From Onishia taeanensis (GTDB lineage: Bacteria > Pseudomonadota > Gammaproteobacteria > Pseudomonadales > Halomonadaceae), in the NCBI RefSeq assembly GCF_003268885.1, contig NZ_QLSX01000007.1:1-64000 (forward strand): 64,000 nucleotides of DNA, given 5' to 3'. Shown here piece after piece: positions 35,465-43,968 of this stretch. The notes below the pieces were generated by a model, which was not told the origin of the DNA, did not search any database, and was given only the letters and a program-made list of their open reading frames with translations. Within the stretch, counting starts at the first letter, position 1. Each line of letters begins with the position of its first letter. The translations under genes were made by a program, and so were the position numbers.

Positions 35465-35770
35465 ATGGGTGCGTTGACCAAGGCGGAACTGGCCGAACAC
35501 TTGCATACCGAATTGGGTTTGTCCAAGCGTGAAGCCAAGTCAATGGTGGAGGCCTTCTTCGAGGAAATCCGCAGCTGTCTGCGCGAGAATGAACAGGTGA
35601 AGCTGTCCGGTTTTGGCAACTTCGATCTGCGTGACAAGCGCGAACGGCCCGGGCGGAATCCCAAGACGGGAGAAGAGATTCCGATTTCTGCTCGCCGGGT
35701 CGTGACGTTTCGGCCCGGCCAGAAGCTCAAGGCTCAGGTCGAAGACTTCGAAGGTCCGCTGACGTATTGA
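35465..35770 (+). CDS. ihfA: Integration host factor subunit alpha
   Basis: A 101-residue HU-family DNA-bending protein: [22 protein letters not shown], then [47 protein letters not shown] with the [10 protein letters not shown] minor-groove arm. It pairs with IhfB to bend DNA at WATCAANNNNTTR sites. Of two ATGs, 35465 is preferred since AGGG (35454-35457) is spaced 7 bases from it but nearly touches 35459. The pheST-ihfA order is typical. Confidence 0.96.
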   Translation: MGALTKAELAEHLHTELGLSKREAKSMVEAFFEEIRSCLRENEQVKLSGFGNFDLRDKRERPGRNPKTGEEIPISARRVVTFRPGQKLKAQVEDFEGPLTY

Positions 35771-35812
35771 ATGTGACCTACCAAGTGCTAGGCAGCCAGT
35801 TGGCAGACAAAA

Positions 35813-35841
35813 GGCGCCACCCATGGGGTGGCGCCTTTTTT
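35813..35841. terminator. Intrinsic terminator after ihfA
   Basis: GGCGCCACCC (35813-35822), loop ATG, GGGTGGCGCC (35826-35835), then TTTTTT. AAAA on the other side makes it likely bidirectional, serving the convergent DUF2788 gene too. Confidence 0.92.
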
Positions 35842-35872
35842 GTATCTAGACCTGGAAAGCGCTATCGACCTC

Positions 35873-36079
35873 TTAGACGGCCCCGTTTTCCATGACGTAG
35901 GTGATGATGACCTTGATCACGTAGCCCAACATCCCCGCGCCGAGCACGATGAACAGCATGATGGTGCCGAATTTACCGGCCTTCGACTTGCGCGCTAGGT
36001 CCCAGATGATGAAGCACATGAACAGCATCAGGCCGCCGATCATGATGGGCGTGATCCATGCCTCGAAGGTCTCTTGCAT
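35873..36079 (-). CDS. DUF2788 small membrane protein
   Basis: A 68-residue protein with two hydrophobic helices (ITPIMIGGLMLFMCFIIWDL and FGTIMLFIVLGAGMLGYVIKVI) around a basic RKSKAGK loop. The sequence fits DUF2788. Its function is unknown. It is convergent with ihfA across the terminator and divergent from the MioC-like gene. Confidence 0.8.
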   Translation of the reverse strand: MQETFEAWITPIMIGGLMLFMCFIIWDLARKSKAGKFGTIMLFIVLGAGMLGYVIKVIITYVMENGAV

Positions 36080-36214
36080 CGCGTTTCTCGCTCGCCCAAA
36101 AGCGCGAGTATAATCCCCCCGTCCTTATCTCGACAGCGTTGCACGGCAGCGGGGATTCGGCTCGGGTAAGGACTATGGTAATATCCGAGTAAATTTCTCA
36201 AGCAAAGCAGATCC

Positions 36215-36679
36215 ATGTCCATGCTGAAGATTTTCGTTGGCACCATGTATGGCGGCGCCCTCGACGTTGCTGAACAAGTGAAACCGCTGTTTGAGCAGGC
36301 AGGTTACGACGTCGCGATCTATGACCAGCCGGCTCTCGAGGATTTAACCGGTTCACCGACCGACCTGGCGCTGTTCTGCGTGTCGACAACGGGTTCTGGA
36401 GATTATCCGGGCAATTTCGTGGCCTTTTCTCGGTCGCTTCAGGAGCGTGGGGCCGATCTGTCGACGCTGCGCTATGGACTGATCGCGCTGGGTGACAGCT
36501 CTTATGTCGACAGCTTCTGCGGGGCAGGGCGGTCCTTGGATGAACTGCTCGCCGAATATGGCGCTCAGCGCCTCGGTGAGCGTCTCGAAATCGATGCCAT
36601 GGAAACCTTCATGGCTGATGATGCTGCCATCCCCTGGGTCGAAGAATGGATCGAGTCCCAGCAGTTGGCGGTGTCCTGA
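36215..36679 (+). CDS. MioC-like flavodoxin
   Basis: A 154-residue FMN-binding flavodoxin-fold protein. The phosphate loop is VGTMYGGALDVAE near residues 8-20, with STTGSGDYPGN and ALGDSSYVDSFCGAG lining the isoalloxazine. This subfamily (MioC/YqcA) acts as a small electron carrier, for example in biotin synthase or MiaB-type activation; the partner here is unknown. ATGs at 36215 and 36221 are both possible. Its stop codon is directly followed by the start of the next gene. Confidence 0.85.
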   Translation: MSMLKIFVGTMYGGALDVAEQVKPLFEQAGYDVAIYDQPALEDLTGSPTDLALFCVSTTGSGDYPGNFVAFSRSLQERGADLSTLRYGLIALGDSSYVDSFCGAGRSLDELLAEYGAQRLGERLEIDAMETFMADDAAIPWVEEWIESQQLAVS

Positions 36680-37051
36680 ATGAACGCCTCCGCTACGCCA
36701 GAACGCTTCAGCGTGATGACCGGCCTGATACTGGTGATGCTAGCCAGCCTGCCGCGCTATGCGCTTGAAGGGCATGAAACCCGCCTGACGCTGCTGCTGA
36801 TGGCCGCTGGCGTCGTCGCGGTCGCGGCTAGCTTTCACTGGCGCATGCTCGAGGGCAGTGCAAAGCGACAGCTTCCTGGGCTTCTCAAGCGATTGTTGGC
36901 TTGCCTGCTGGGCGGCGGGCTGGCCATCGCTGTCTGGCAGCTCATCAGTCTGGGCGGCGTCGATGCAATCTTGCTGCTGTCACATGGTGCGGCACTCGGG
37001 CTGCTGATCCATGTGGTGTCCCTGCTATGGCGACGTCCCGCGACGGATTGA
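36680..37051 (+). CDS. Hypothetical inner-membrane protein
   Basis: A 123-residue protein with four hydrophobic segments (VMTGLILVMLASLPRYAL, LLLMAAGVVAVAASF, LACLLGGGLAIAVWQLI and ILLLSHGAALGLLIHVVSLLW). The start codon follows immediately after the MioC-like stop (36677-36679), so they form one operon. I do not recognise a family. A membrane partner for the flavodoxin is possible but unproven. Confidence 0.7.
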   Translation: MNASATPERFSVMTGLILVMLASLPRYALEGHETRLTLLLMAAGVVAVAASFHWRMLEGSAKRQLPGLLKRLLACLLGGGLAIAVWQLISLGGVDAILLLSHGAALGLLIHVVSLLWRRPATD

Positions 37052-37090
37052 TAGCGTTTGGCCGATGTCAGCTTGGCTGTGCAAATGAAA

Positions 37091-37118
37091 GGGGGCTCGA
37101 TAGTCGAGCCCCCTTTTT
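37091..37118 (+). terminator. Intrinsic terminator of the flavodoxin operon
   Basis: GGGGGCTCGA (37091-37100), loop TAG, TCGAGCCCCC (37104-37113), then TTTTT. It stands 40 bases after the stop and also faces the convergent ppnN gene. Confidence 0.92.
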
Positions 37119-37175
37119 CCTGGGTGAGATCTCAATGACTGATGTGATCTCTTTATGTCGTGTGGGCAACAAGGC

Positions 37176-38540
37176 TCACCCGAGCGTGTAGCAGGGCTCG
37201 TAATGGCTGCCAGGCAGCTTCATGCGGCCTTGCTCCACGAAGGAGGTCAGCAGCTCATCCAGGCGTGACATCAGATCCGGTTCGGCGTGAAGGCGGAAGG
37301 GGCCATGGGCTTCGATCGCGCGAATGCCTGGCTCCTTGACGTTACCGGCGACGATGCCCGAGAAGGCACGGCGCAGGTTGGCCGCAAGCTCGTGAGTCGG
37401 CTGGTTACGGTGCAGCTCCAGGCCGGCCATAGCGGCGTGGTCGGCGGCGAAGGGTTCCTGGAAGTTGCGATCGATATTCAGGCGCCAGTTGTAGTAGAAG
37501 GCATCCTGATGGGTGCGGCGGAATTCGGCCACTTCATCGATGCCCAGCCGCATGGCCTTGGCGACGCTGGTCGGGTCGTCGATGATGATGCGATAGCGTT
37601 CACGCGCCGCATCGCCAAGGGTGTAGGCCAGGAACTCGTCGATGCGCTTGAAGTAGTCAGCGCTGCTGGCGGGGCCGGTAAAGATGACCGGGAAGGGGAT
37701 GTCCTTATTGTCCGGGTGCAGCAGTATCCCCAGCAGGTAAAGGATCTCCTCGGCGGTACCGACCCCGCCTGGGAATACCACGATACCGTGACCGACGCGC
37801 ACGAAGGCCTCTAGGCGCTTCTCGATGTCCGGCATGATGACCAGCTCATTGACGATCGGGTTGGGCGATTCGGCGGCGATGATGCCCGGCTCGGAAATCC
37901 CCAAATAGCGACCGTGCGAGCGGCGCTGTTTGACGTGGGCCACGTTGGCGCCCTTCATCGGCCCCTTCATGGCGCCCGGTCCACAACCGGTGCAGATGTC
38001 CAGCTCACGCAGGCCCAGGTGATAGCCGACTCGCTTGGTGTAATCGTACTCCTCGCGGGAAATCGAGTGACCGCCCCAGCACACCACGAGGCTCGGATCC
38101 AGCGAAGGCTGCAGGGCGCCGGCCTTGCGCAGGATATGGAAGACCGCATTGGTGGTGCCTTCACCGGTGCTCAAATCGAAGCGCGGATGCGTCTGTATTT
38201 CGTTGTAGACGTAGACGACATCGCGTACCACCGACGACAGCAGTTCGCGAATACCGCGAATCATCTTGCCGTCGACGAAGGCTTCGATGGGGGCATTGCT
38301 GATCTTGAGGCGCAGGCCACGATCTTCCTGGAGCACCTCGATATCGAAGTCACGATAGGCTTCCATGACCGCCAGTCCATCGTCGGTCATGTTATCGCTA
38401 TTGAGAATGGCCAGCGCGCAGCGGCGCAGTAAGTCGTGAAGGCCTGATGACGAAGTGTCGCGCAGGCGGTTCACCTCGTGCTGGGACAGCACCTCGAGGC
38501 TGCCTTCAGGAGACAGCGTAGTGGAAATGGTCTGGGGCAT
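37176..38540 (-). CDS. ppnN: Pyrimidine/purine nucleotide 5'-monophosphate nucleosidase (PpnN/YgdH)
   Basis: The 454-residue protein matches the length of E. coli PpnN, a LOG-family enzyme that cleaves nucleoside monophosphates into base and ribose 5-phosphate and is stimulated by (p)ppGpp. The LOG signatures are SLVVCWGGHSIS, LDICTGCGPGAMKGPMKGA and IVVFPGGVGTAEEIL (PGGxGTxxE). An N-terminal segment (SPEGSLEVLSQHEV) and C-terminal extension are present as in PpnN. The ATG at 38540 is chosen by homology. The gene lies 15 bases downstream of the YfcL-like gene on the same strand. Confidence 0.93.
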   Translation of the reverse strand: MPQTISTTLSPEGSLEVLSQHEVNRLRDTSSSGLHDLLRRCALAILNSDNMTDDGLAVMEAYRDFDIEVLQEDRGLRLKISNAPIEAFVDGKMIRGIRELLSSVVRDVVYVYNEIQTHPRFDLSTGEGTTNAVFHILRKAGALQPSLDPSLVVCWGGHSISREEYDYTKRVGYHLGLRELDICTGCGPGAMKGPMKGANVAHVKQRRSHGRYLGISEPGIIAAESPNPIVNELVIMPDIEKRLEAFVRVGHGIVVFPGGVGTAEEILYLLGILLHPDNKDIPFPVIFTGPASSADYFKRIDEFLAYTLGDAARERYRIIIDDPTSVAKAMRLGIDEVAEFRRTHQDAFYYNWRLNIDRNFQEPFAADHAAMAGLELHRNQPTHELAANLRRAFSGIVAGNVKEPGIRAIEAHGPFRLHAEPDLMSRLDELLTSFVEQGRMKLPGSHYEPCYTLG

Positions 38541-38554
38541 GGGCGGTTTCCTTG

Positions 38555-38845
38555 TTATGCCGCGTCGGCCTGGGCACAGGCCTGTGCCAGCAGGCGACGA
38601 ATCTCGTCCTGATCGTTGGCGCTCATGGCATCCTGGCCAAAGGTACTTTCCAGCCACTCGTGGAAAATGGCATCGAAGTCCTCGGCCAGCACCTCCTCGG
38701 GATCATATTCCACCATTTCCATGACCAGGGGAATCTGTGGAATCAGGTAGCCCAGCGGAAAGAGCTGTTCGTCGGTTGCCTGGCGCTCCATGTCGAGGAG
38801 AGCGTGATGAATGGCGTCGGCACGCCGGGCGAGAGGGTCGGACAT
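38555..38845 (-). CDS. YfcL-family protein
   Basis: A 96-residue acidic, helical cytoplasmic protein (DEQLFPLGYLIPQIPLVMEMVEYDP) that resembles the small YfcL family. The function is unknown. The ATG at 38845 is favoured over an upstream in-frame ATG at 38887, whose leader residues look non-conserved; GGAG lies somewhat far (about 15 bases) upstream, so the start is uncertain. It is probably co-transcribed with ppnN, 15 bp downstream. Confidence 0.65.
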   Translation of the reverse strand: MSDPLARRADAIHHALLDMERQATDEQLFPLGYLIPQIPLVMEMVEYDPEEVLAEDFDAIFHEWLESTFGQDAMSANDQDEIRRLLAQACAQADAA

Positions 38846-38986
38846 GAGGCTGAATTCTCCGTTGGCTTTGCCTTGCGATGCTAACACGTCACCCGGACTC
38901 CCGCAGCGCTGCGCGCGCTAGGCTTATCTGGTAACATTGGGCCGTAAAACCTTCTTCTGATTCGTGATCGAGTGCGTCGCTGCTTC

Positions 38987-39910
38987 ATGTTCAATGCCCA
39001 GTATTTCCGCACCTTCATTACGCTCGTCGAGTCTGGCAGCTTCACGCAGACCGCCCACCGGCTGGACATGACCCAGCCCGGCGTCAGCCAGCATATTCGC
39101 AAGCTGGAGCAGTACCTGCAGAAGTCATTGCTGATTCGCCAAGGGCGTCGCTTTACGCTGACCGAAAGCGGAAGACGGGCCTATGATTACGCGATCAAGC
39201 TGTTCGCCGAGCATGAGCATTTTCGCCACTCCCTGGACAATGAGTCCCTGGATAGCGGCGACTGCCGCATTGCGTCGCGCGCCAGTGTGGGCATGATGCT
39301 TTACCCCTTCATTCTCGGTTATCAGCAGATGCACGCAGGGCTGACGGTGAGCTACAGCTTTGGCTTCAATAGTGCGATCACCGAGGACGTGAAGGCGGGG
39401 CGCTACGATGTAGGCATCGTCACGGAAGTCAGCCGGCATGCCGAGCTGCATTATGCGCCCTGGCACCAGGAGCCTTTGTGCCTGGTGGTGCCGGCAGACT
39501 TCGCCGGCACCAGCCTGACCGACCTGGCGGCGTTAGGGTTCATGAACTATGCCGATGGCGTTCACCACGCCACCCAGCTACTGCGTGCCAACTTCCCCGG
39601 TGAATTCCGTTCGATGAGCCGCTTTCCGCGCCAGGGCTATACCAATGACGTCTCGATGGTCATGGATGCGGTGGCGCGAGGCCTGGGGTTCAGCGTGGTG
39701 TCGCGCCCAGTGCTCGAGACTTCGCCGTGGCAGCGCCAGGTCAAGGAGCTGCCCATGCCGCAGCCGGTCTATGAGTCTTTCCACCTGCTGACGCCTGCCG
39801 GCGTCGAGACACCGCGCCGCTATACGCGACTGCTCGATGAGTTCCTCGAACAGCGCCGCCACGCGCTGTATGGTTTTCCGGAGGAGCCCCATTTTGATAG
39901 CCATAGCTGA
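38987..39910 (+). CDS. LysR-family transcriptional regulator
   Basis: A 307-residue LTTR. The N-terminal winged HTH reads FNAQYFRTFITLVESGSFTQTAHRLDMTQPGVSQHIRKLEQYL. A linker helix and a two-lobed effector-binding domain follow. The ATG at 38987 puts MFNAQYF at the start as in related regulators; the in-frame 38972 start is less likely. It diverges from the yfcL-ppnN pair, which might be its target, though nothing in the sequence proves it. The ligand is unknown. Confidence 0.9.
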   Translation: MFNAQYFRTFITLVESGSFTQTAHRLDMTQPGVSQHIRKLEQYLQKSLLIRQGRRFTLTESGRRAYDYAIKLFAEHEHFRHSLDNESLDSGDCRIASRASVGMMLYPFILGYQQMHAGLTVSYSFGFNSAITEDVKAGRYDVGIVTEVSRHAELHYAPWHQEPLCLVVPADFAGTSLTDLAALGFMNYADGVHHATQLLRANFPGEFRSMSRFPRQGYTNDVSMVMDAVARGLGFSVVSRPVLETSPWQRQVKELPMPQPVYESFHLLTPAGVETPRRYTRLLDEFLEQRRHALYGFPEEPHFDSHS

Positions 39911-40698
39911 TGCGTGGTGCCGGTTCATAAGAAAGATGCCGGCGACCTGGTGTTTAGCATCCCGTTTGATCAGCTAACCTTTCCCCAGTATCCCGTTAAG
40001 CGCCGATGTGAGAAATCCGCACGTTTATTCTGATGGCCGGAGGTCTCGTTATACAGTCCACGATGATCCGCTTCGGGTCTGACTGATGTCCTTGGCAATC
40101 GGGTATTCGCGCGATGGCTATCTGTTTCTGCATGCCTTGCGGAGTCAAGAGAGGCGGGTGGTGAAAAGCTGGGAGAGGACCGGCGCTGGTCCTTCTGCCT
40201 CTACTTCGTGGTCCAACGTGCTGTGGTCATTCTATGAGTCTAGGCTTTCAGGCTCTTTCTATGTCCTAGGTATTTAGTCCCGGGATAGTCATGCTGATCC
40301 GCGGCGCCATTACCTGAAGGGTGACTTTTTTACACTCTACTTTAATGACTTTTTTAGTTTGTTCACACCTTATGCGAATAATTCGCGGTGTATCAGAGAG
40401 AGCCAGCATTACTAAGGACAATTATCTCAAGAAGATGGGGGTCGTGTATTGCTTACGGTGCAGGCGTGAAGGGCGTAAAGACGGTTGTCTTCCTATGGTC
40501 TATTGTTAATAAAGTACATGGCGACCAGTGCCGGACAATGCACTGGTCGCGGCCCCGGTAGGAAATGGCCGCTCAAGCATTGAAGCAGTAGATGCCTGAC
40601 TGGGAGAGGGGTGCTGGTGCCCCCGAGGCAAGCCGTAATGGTGCGCCTTGAGCATGCGCTTAAACATTGCCCCGCTACTCACTGCTGGGAGACATGAC
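39911..40698. other. 788-bp gap without a supported gene
   Basis: Short open frames exist (near 40086-40277 and 40321-40509), but they have no ribosome-binding site, no recognisable motif and poor codon use. A direct repeat TGACTTTTTTA occurs at 40322-40332 and 40346-40356. The stretch around 40260-40520 is notably AT-richer than its surroundings, which suggests acquired or decaying DNA at the border of the accessory region. Confidence 0.5.
40521..40550. repeat. Perfect 11-bp inverted repeat
   Basis: GCGACCAGTGC (40521-40531) and GCACTGGTCGC (40540-40550) enclose an 8-base loop. No T tract follows, so it may be a protein-binding site or a mobile-element scar rather than a terminator. Confidence 0.6.
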
Positions 40699-40857
40699 AT
40701 GTCAATAGGAACAATTTTACTGATAATTGTGGTTCTACTTCTGATCGGCGTGATACCGGCCTGGCCCCACAGCAGGGGATGGGGATACGCCCCAAGCGGG
40801 GGGCTAGGGGTAGTGTTGGTAATTCTGCTCATCCTGTTTTTTTTGGGCAAGATATAG
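40699..40857 (+). CDS. DUF3309 family small membrane protein
   Basis: A 52-residue hydrophobic protein starting MSIGTILLIIVVLLLIGVIPAWP, then HSRGWGYAPSGGLG and a second helix VVLVILLILFFLGKI. This PAWPHSRGWGY.PSGG core is the DUF3309 signature. The function is unknown. An upstream in-frame ATG (40648) is rejected because GGGAG lies before 40699 and the family begins there. Confidence 0.85.
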   Translation: MSIGTILLIIVVLLLIGVIPAWPHSRGWGYAPSGGLGVVLVILLILFFLGKI

Positions 40858-41075
40858 CCTTGTAAAACATTGGATAATGGGGGCAGCTCCTAACCTTACA
40901 ACCGTAACTGACTCTGTTGGTCAGCGGTTATCACATTCCGAGGAGAGTTTAGCAGGATGGCCTAGCAGTACCGGCTCTTGTTGAGCATCATCAATGGCTT
41001 TTAAGTCGGTGCCCAAGTTGGCAGCCCCCATGCTTTGTCGTATAGTACTGAGCGCATTAGGATGACACGTTATTT

Positions 41076-41153
41076 TCATCCCGAAGCATTGCTCGCCACC
41101 GACACCGAGTTGTACTTCATGACGGCGGCGATGATTGAGGCCATCAATGGCAG
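41076..41153 (-). pseudogene. Possible P-type ATPase C-terminal scrap
   Basis: The minus strand encodes LPLMASIIAAVMKYNSVSVASNA before a stop, similar in pattern to the last helix of copper P-type ATPases (a hydrophobic stretch ending S.SVSV..NA). It begins where the small HMA-like gene ends, which suggests a deletion join. The match is short and the call is tentative. Confidence 0.25.
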
Positions 41154-41482
41154 CTCCACGGCTCCTTGCTGGCATTGTCCTTGATGTTTTGGTCGATGAA
41201 CCTGTAGTAGTCTTCCTTGAAACGTGTCCACCAGCCGTCGCTGATGTCGATGGCATGCTGGGCGAGTATCTCCTCGATATGTTCGATGCACAGCCGCGAC
41301 GCATCATAGGCGATGCTGAGCCTGCGTCTGTCGGCGTCGTATGTGACTCTTTCGAGCCCGAACAGCTCATCGATCTTTCCGATGGCAAAACGTAAAGCAT
41401 CATCATCGCAGGGCGCGAGCTTCAACTTGCGCGTCACGAGATGGACCTCGGAGACGCCGAGACGGCGTTCTTTCTTTGACAT
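41144..41482 (-). CDS. Small HMA-like heavy-metal-associated protein
   Basis: A 112-residue soluble protein with a ferredoxin-like pattern (VHLVTRKLKLAPCDDDALRFAIGKIDEL, GLERVTYDADRRRLSIAYDAS) and a conserved-looking tail WWTRFKEDYYRFIDQNIKDNASKEPWSCH ending in Cys-His. Proteins like this occur beside heavy-metal ATPases; a metal-chaperone role is an inference. The tail stops right after SCH where I would expect a few more residues, so the 3' end may be cut by the join at about 41150. The ATG 41482 is preferred to GTG 41491. Confidence 0.5.
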   Translation of the reverse strand: MSKKERRLGVSEVHLVTRKLKLAPCDDDALRFAIGKIDELFGLERVTYDADRRRLSIAYDASRLCIEHIEEILAQHAIDISDGWWTRFKEDYYRFIDQNIKDNASKEPWSCH

Positions 41483-41570
41483 TCTGGACACTCATCTGTT
41501 TGTTGATTACATGCTCGAGAACGAAGGCCTGATCAGGCGGGACCGTGTCCTGATGCCGCAGTTTGGCTAT

Positions 41571-41850
41571 TCAGCCACATCGATCAGCATCAGGCTCCAA
41601 GGTACGACGTGACTCGTAGCGCCCATCGGCCTTCTGCTCTGGCAACACCTCGGCAATTGTTTCGTCGATCCCCAATTGCTTCGTCACTGCCTGGGCCCTG
41701 GTCTGGCTGTCACCGGTGAGCATGACGATGCGAATACCCTCGTCGTGCAGGTCGCGGATTGCCTCAGCAGAGGTCTCCTTGGTCGGGTCGGCGACGGCCA
41801 CCAGCTCCGAGGGCGTGCCATCTACCATCACGGATGTTGCTTCATAACAT
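41571..41850 (-). pseudogene. Copper-type P-type ATPase, internal fragment
   Basis: The fragment encodes [47 protein letters not shown] and [18 protein letters not shown]. This is the nucleotide-binding/phosphorylation domain junction of CopA-like ATPases (MLTGD motif). Upstream (the DKTGT site) and downstream (GDGxNDxP hinge, last helices) are missing: after QKADG the frame turns to unrelated residues and stops. It cannot be functional. Confidence 0.8.
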
Positions 41851-42222
41851 CGTCGCCATCATTTCCCTGCAGGGGCGTCGATCTCCTACTAGTGCGTTCC
41901 GCACAGGGCTTCAAGGATAAAGCTTCCCTGCGGACGGAGGCTGTTCACCGACCAAGCATCTACAGACAATTTTAAAACTCTTGTGTTGCCCAATGGTCAA
42001 GCTGAGGGAGGCACAGGGAGGGGGCGGGCATAACCCAACCTTGGTGGTCATCATGCAATCCATGTCGAACGCCTTCAGGCTGGTCGGCACAGCTGAACCA
42101 AGGCAGAATGGGGCGGATCCTATTAGTGGCGTCACGGACACGCCAGCGAGGCGTGCTCTGGATAAGAGTCACTATCTCCATGATAGATGCCCCCAGCGGG
42201 TGCTTGGTGAGACGCAGGCCAG
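41851..42222. other. 372-bp gap, no gene seen
   Basis: No reading frame with recognisable motifs was found on either strand, and no clear repeat. It lies between the ATPase fragment and the VTT-domain gene and probably consists of decayed resistance-region DNA. Confidence 0.4.
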
Positions 42223-42969
42223 CTACCCCAGGTGCAGCAATCGCTTGAGAGCCGATCGGTAGCGCGCCGGAGCCGCCTTCCAGGAGAGAGGAAGTAGGGT
42301 GATGGTGCCGAGCGCGAACACCGTCAGGCCCGCGCGGCGCAGATCGTCGGAGGCGAGCTCATCGCCGAAATGCGCCAGCAGGAAGCTTGCCGGCATGACG
42401 CCGAGCAGCGTCGCGATGGCGAAGCGCCAGGCCTTGAGGGTCGAGAGCCCGGCCGCGTAGCTGACGACGTCGAAAGACAGGAACGGCATCAGCCGGGTCG
42501 CGAAAACGGCGGCCATCAGGGCGTTCTGGGAGGTGATGAAACGGTGGAGAAGGCCGCTGAAGGGGCGCATGCCCAACCAGGCTCTCAATGCGTCATACCC
42601 TAGCAGGCGGGAAATGGAGAAGGCGATGAGCGCGCCGGTCTCGGAGCCGATGGCCACGTAAAGCGTACCCCAGACATGGCCATAGGCCGCGCCGGCGGCG
42701 AGCGCGATCGGGGCGCTGGGGATCGGGCTCATGACAATGGCGATCGTCATCAGGCTAATGACCAGTGCCGGGCCGAATGGGCCAAGCCGTATCACTGCCT
42801 GCTCAAGGGTGTCGCCGGCCAGCAAAGCATCCAGCATGCCGGTTCGCCACAGCACCAGAGCGGTGGCGAGGAAAACGATAAGTACTGCCATGCCCAGCAT
42901 GATGCGCCGCCATGAGGCGTGGGAAAGGCGTGCGTGGGTGCTTGTATCGATCTTCTGCGGGCTAACCAT
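42223..42969 (-). CDS. TVP38/TMEM64 (VTT-domain, DedA-like) membrane protein
   Basis: A 248-residue polytopic membrane protein. The VTT domain shows PSAPIALAAGAAYGHVWGTLYVAIGSETGALIAFSISR, then TRLMPFLSFDVVSYAAGLS and a final helix. Such proteins are linked to lipid scramblase or flippase-like and envelope homeostasis functions. The gene is frequent in metal-resistance and mercury clusters; here it sits among copper-gene remnants but is itself intact. The ATG is followed by a polar stretch before the first helix. Confidence 0.85.
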   Translation of the reverse strand: MVSPQKIDTSTHARLSHASWRRIMLGMAVLIVFLATALVLWRTGMLDALLAGDTLEQAVIRLGPFGPALVISLMTIAIVMSPIPSAPIALAAGAAYGHVWGTLYVAIGSETGALIAFSISRLLGYDALRAWLGMRPFSGLLHRFITSQNALMAAVFATRLMPFLSFDVVSYAAGLSTLKAWRFAIATLLGVMPASFLLAHFGDELASDDLRRAGLTVFALGTITLLPLSWKAAPARYRSALKRLLHLG

Positions 42970-43079
42970 GTCTCCTTTTCCCTGTCTTCGGCACGCATCG
43001 AGGAGTCAGGATCATGAAATCCTGACCCCTCGGTATTTCATGAGGATTCGGCCCGAGCCATTATGACGCTAGGTCAGGA

Positions 43080-43319
43080 TCAGAACCACATCCTAACGCC
43101 GGCGACGACGCCGGTATCCTTGATCGCATCCCCCGAGGCGCGAGCCAAGTCAGCCGTATCGCCATAGGACTTTGCTCAGTAACCGCCGACATAAGGGGCG
43201 AACTTTCGGGTGACTTCGTAGCGCAACCTAAGCCCTGTGCGAACCGAGGTAATGCCCTTGCCGACGCCAAAGTCCGGCACTTCTTCGGCCGCAGCGTTGA
43301 CATCCAACAGCTTCATGCC
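43080..43319 (-). pseudogene. copB: Copper resistance protein B, C-terminal remnant with in-frame stop
   Basis: The minus strand encodes VPDFGVGKGITSVRTGLRLRYE, VTRKFAPYVGGY, then TGA (43176-43178), then AKSYGDTADLARASGDA and DTGVVAGVRMWF with a stop at 43080-43082. This is the C-terminal beta-strand region of the outer-membrane protein CopB. The internal TGA stands where a Trp (TGG) is expected, a single base change. The N-terminal two thirds are missing. It is directly joined to the cupredoxin remnant. Confidence 0.8.
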
Positions 43320-43328
43320 TTCATCTCT

Positions 43329-43763
43329 TCATCCTTGGAGGTCGATGTCTCCGTTCATGCCTGACTCGTAGTGGCCGTGAATGTTAAAGGCGAATTCGAA
43401 CTTATCGGTATCCTGAGGGCGGTCCACACCAGAGCGGCGGTCTAGACCGGGGCGATGGTCACGGAGGTTATTCCGTCCCCGTGGCCTCCACCATGATGCT
43501 GTCCGGACATGTTGTGCCCACCCCCGGACGCCATCGCGAGCATCATCTCGCGGTGGTTCGCCTGAGCTTCGGCGTTGCCGATCTCGAACTTCACCGTCTT
43601 TCCCGGCGCGATATCGAGTTTGCCGGGCGTGAACCACATGTCTCCAGCCTCGAAGCTGATGGGTGCTGTCCATCTGGGCGTCATTCTCATCGCCATGATC
43701 GCCGCCGGCCATGACTGCAGGAGAGGCGAGGCCCAAGGCCATTGCCAGAAGCGTCTTGCGCAT
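43329..43763 (-). pseudogene. Cupredoxin-family copper-binding protein, frameshifted
   Basis: The N-terminus is an intact signal peptide (MRKTLLAMALGLASPAVMAGG) followed by DHGDENDAQMDS. The frame then shifts near 43665 into SFEAGDMWFTPGKLDIAPGKTVKFEIGNAEAQ, HREMMLAM and SVTIAP, and shifts back near 43445 to DTDKFEFAFNIHGHYESGMNGDIDLQG. The type 1 copper Cys of FACNIPGHY-like proteins is Phe here and the Pro is His. At least two frameshifts plus this ligand loss show decay. The parent was a periplasmic cupredoxin of copper-resistance loci. Confidence 0.75.
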
Positions 43764-43855
43764 GTTGATACCTCCGTAGAGTCAGTTGGACTGTTCTATG
43801 TAAGTCATCAACCTGAAACTGGGCTGAAGCCGTTGGCACTCAACTGTCCCACTGG

Positions 43856-43890
43856 AAACCTTGACTTAGGGGTTGCGCACAGGTTGTAAG
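43856..43890 (+). promoter_or_regulatory. Candidate promoter of the Met-rich periplasmic protein gene
   Basis: TTGACT (43861-43866) and TTGTAA (43884-43889) are spaced 17 bases. AACCT (43857-43861) and AGGTT (43881-43885) form an inverted repeat across the spacer, which would suit a metal-responsive regulator, but this is weak. Confidence 0.35.
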
Positions 43891-43968
43891 CTCATAACGA
43901 AAGCTTATACGCCTTTTCCAACCAGAAAAGGCGACGTCTCTGCCATCAGAAAGACGAGGAGAAAGACC

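Noticed and set aside
40086-40509. Two small open frames in the gene-free gap
   Set aside because: Neither has a ribosome-binding site, hydrophobic pattern or similarity I can recognise; composition fits non-coding DNA.
40921-41406. Open frame of 161 codons on the minus strand
   Set aside because: It overlaps the HMA-like gene in another frame and its residues are low-complexity Ser/Thr/Arg typical of a shadow frame.
43861-43890. A definite CueR/MerR-type operator upstream of the Met-rich gene
   Set aside because: Only a weak 5-base inverted repeat is present; it is listed as a candidate promoter, not as an operator.
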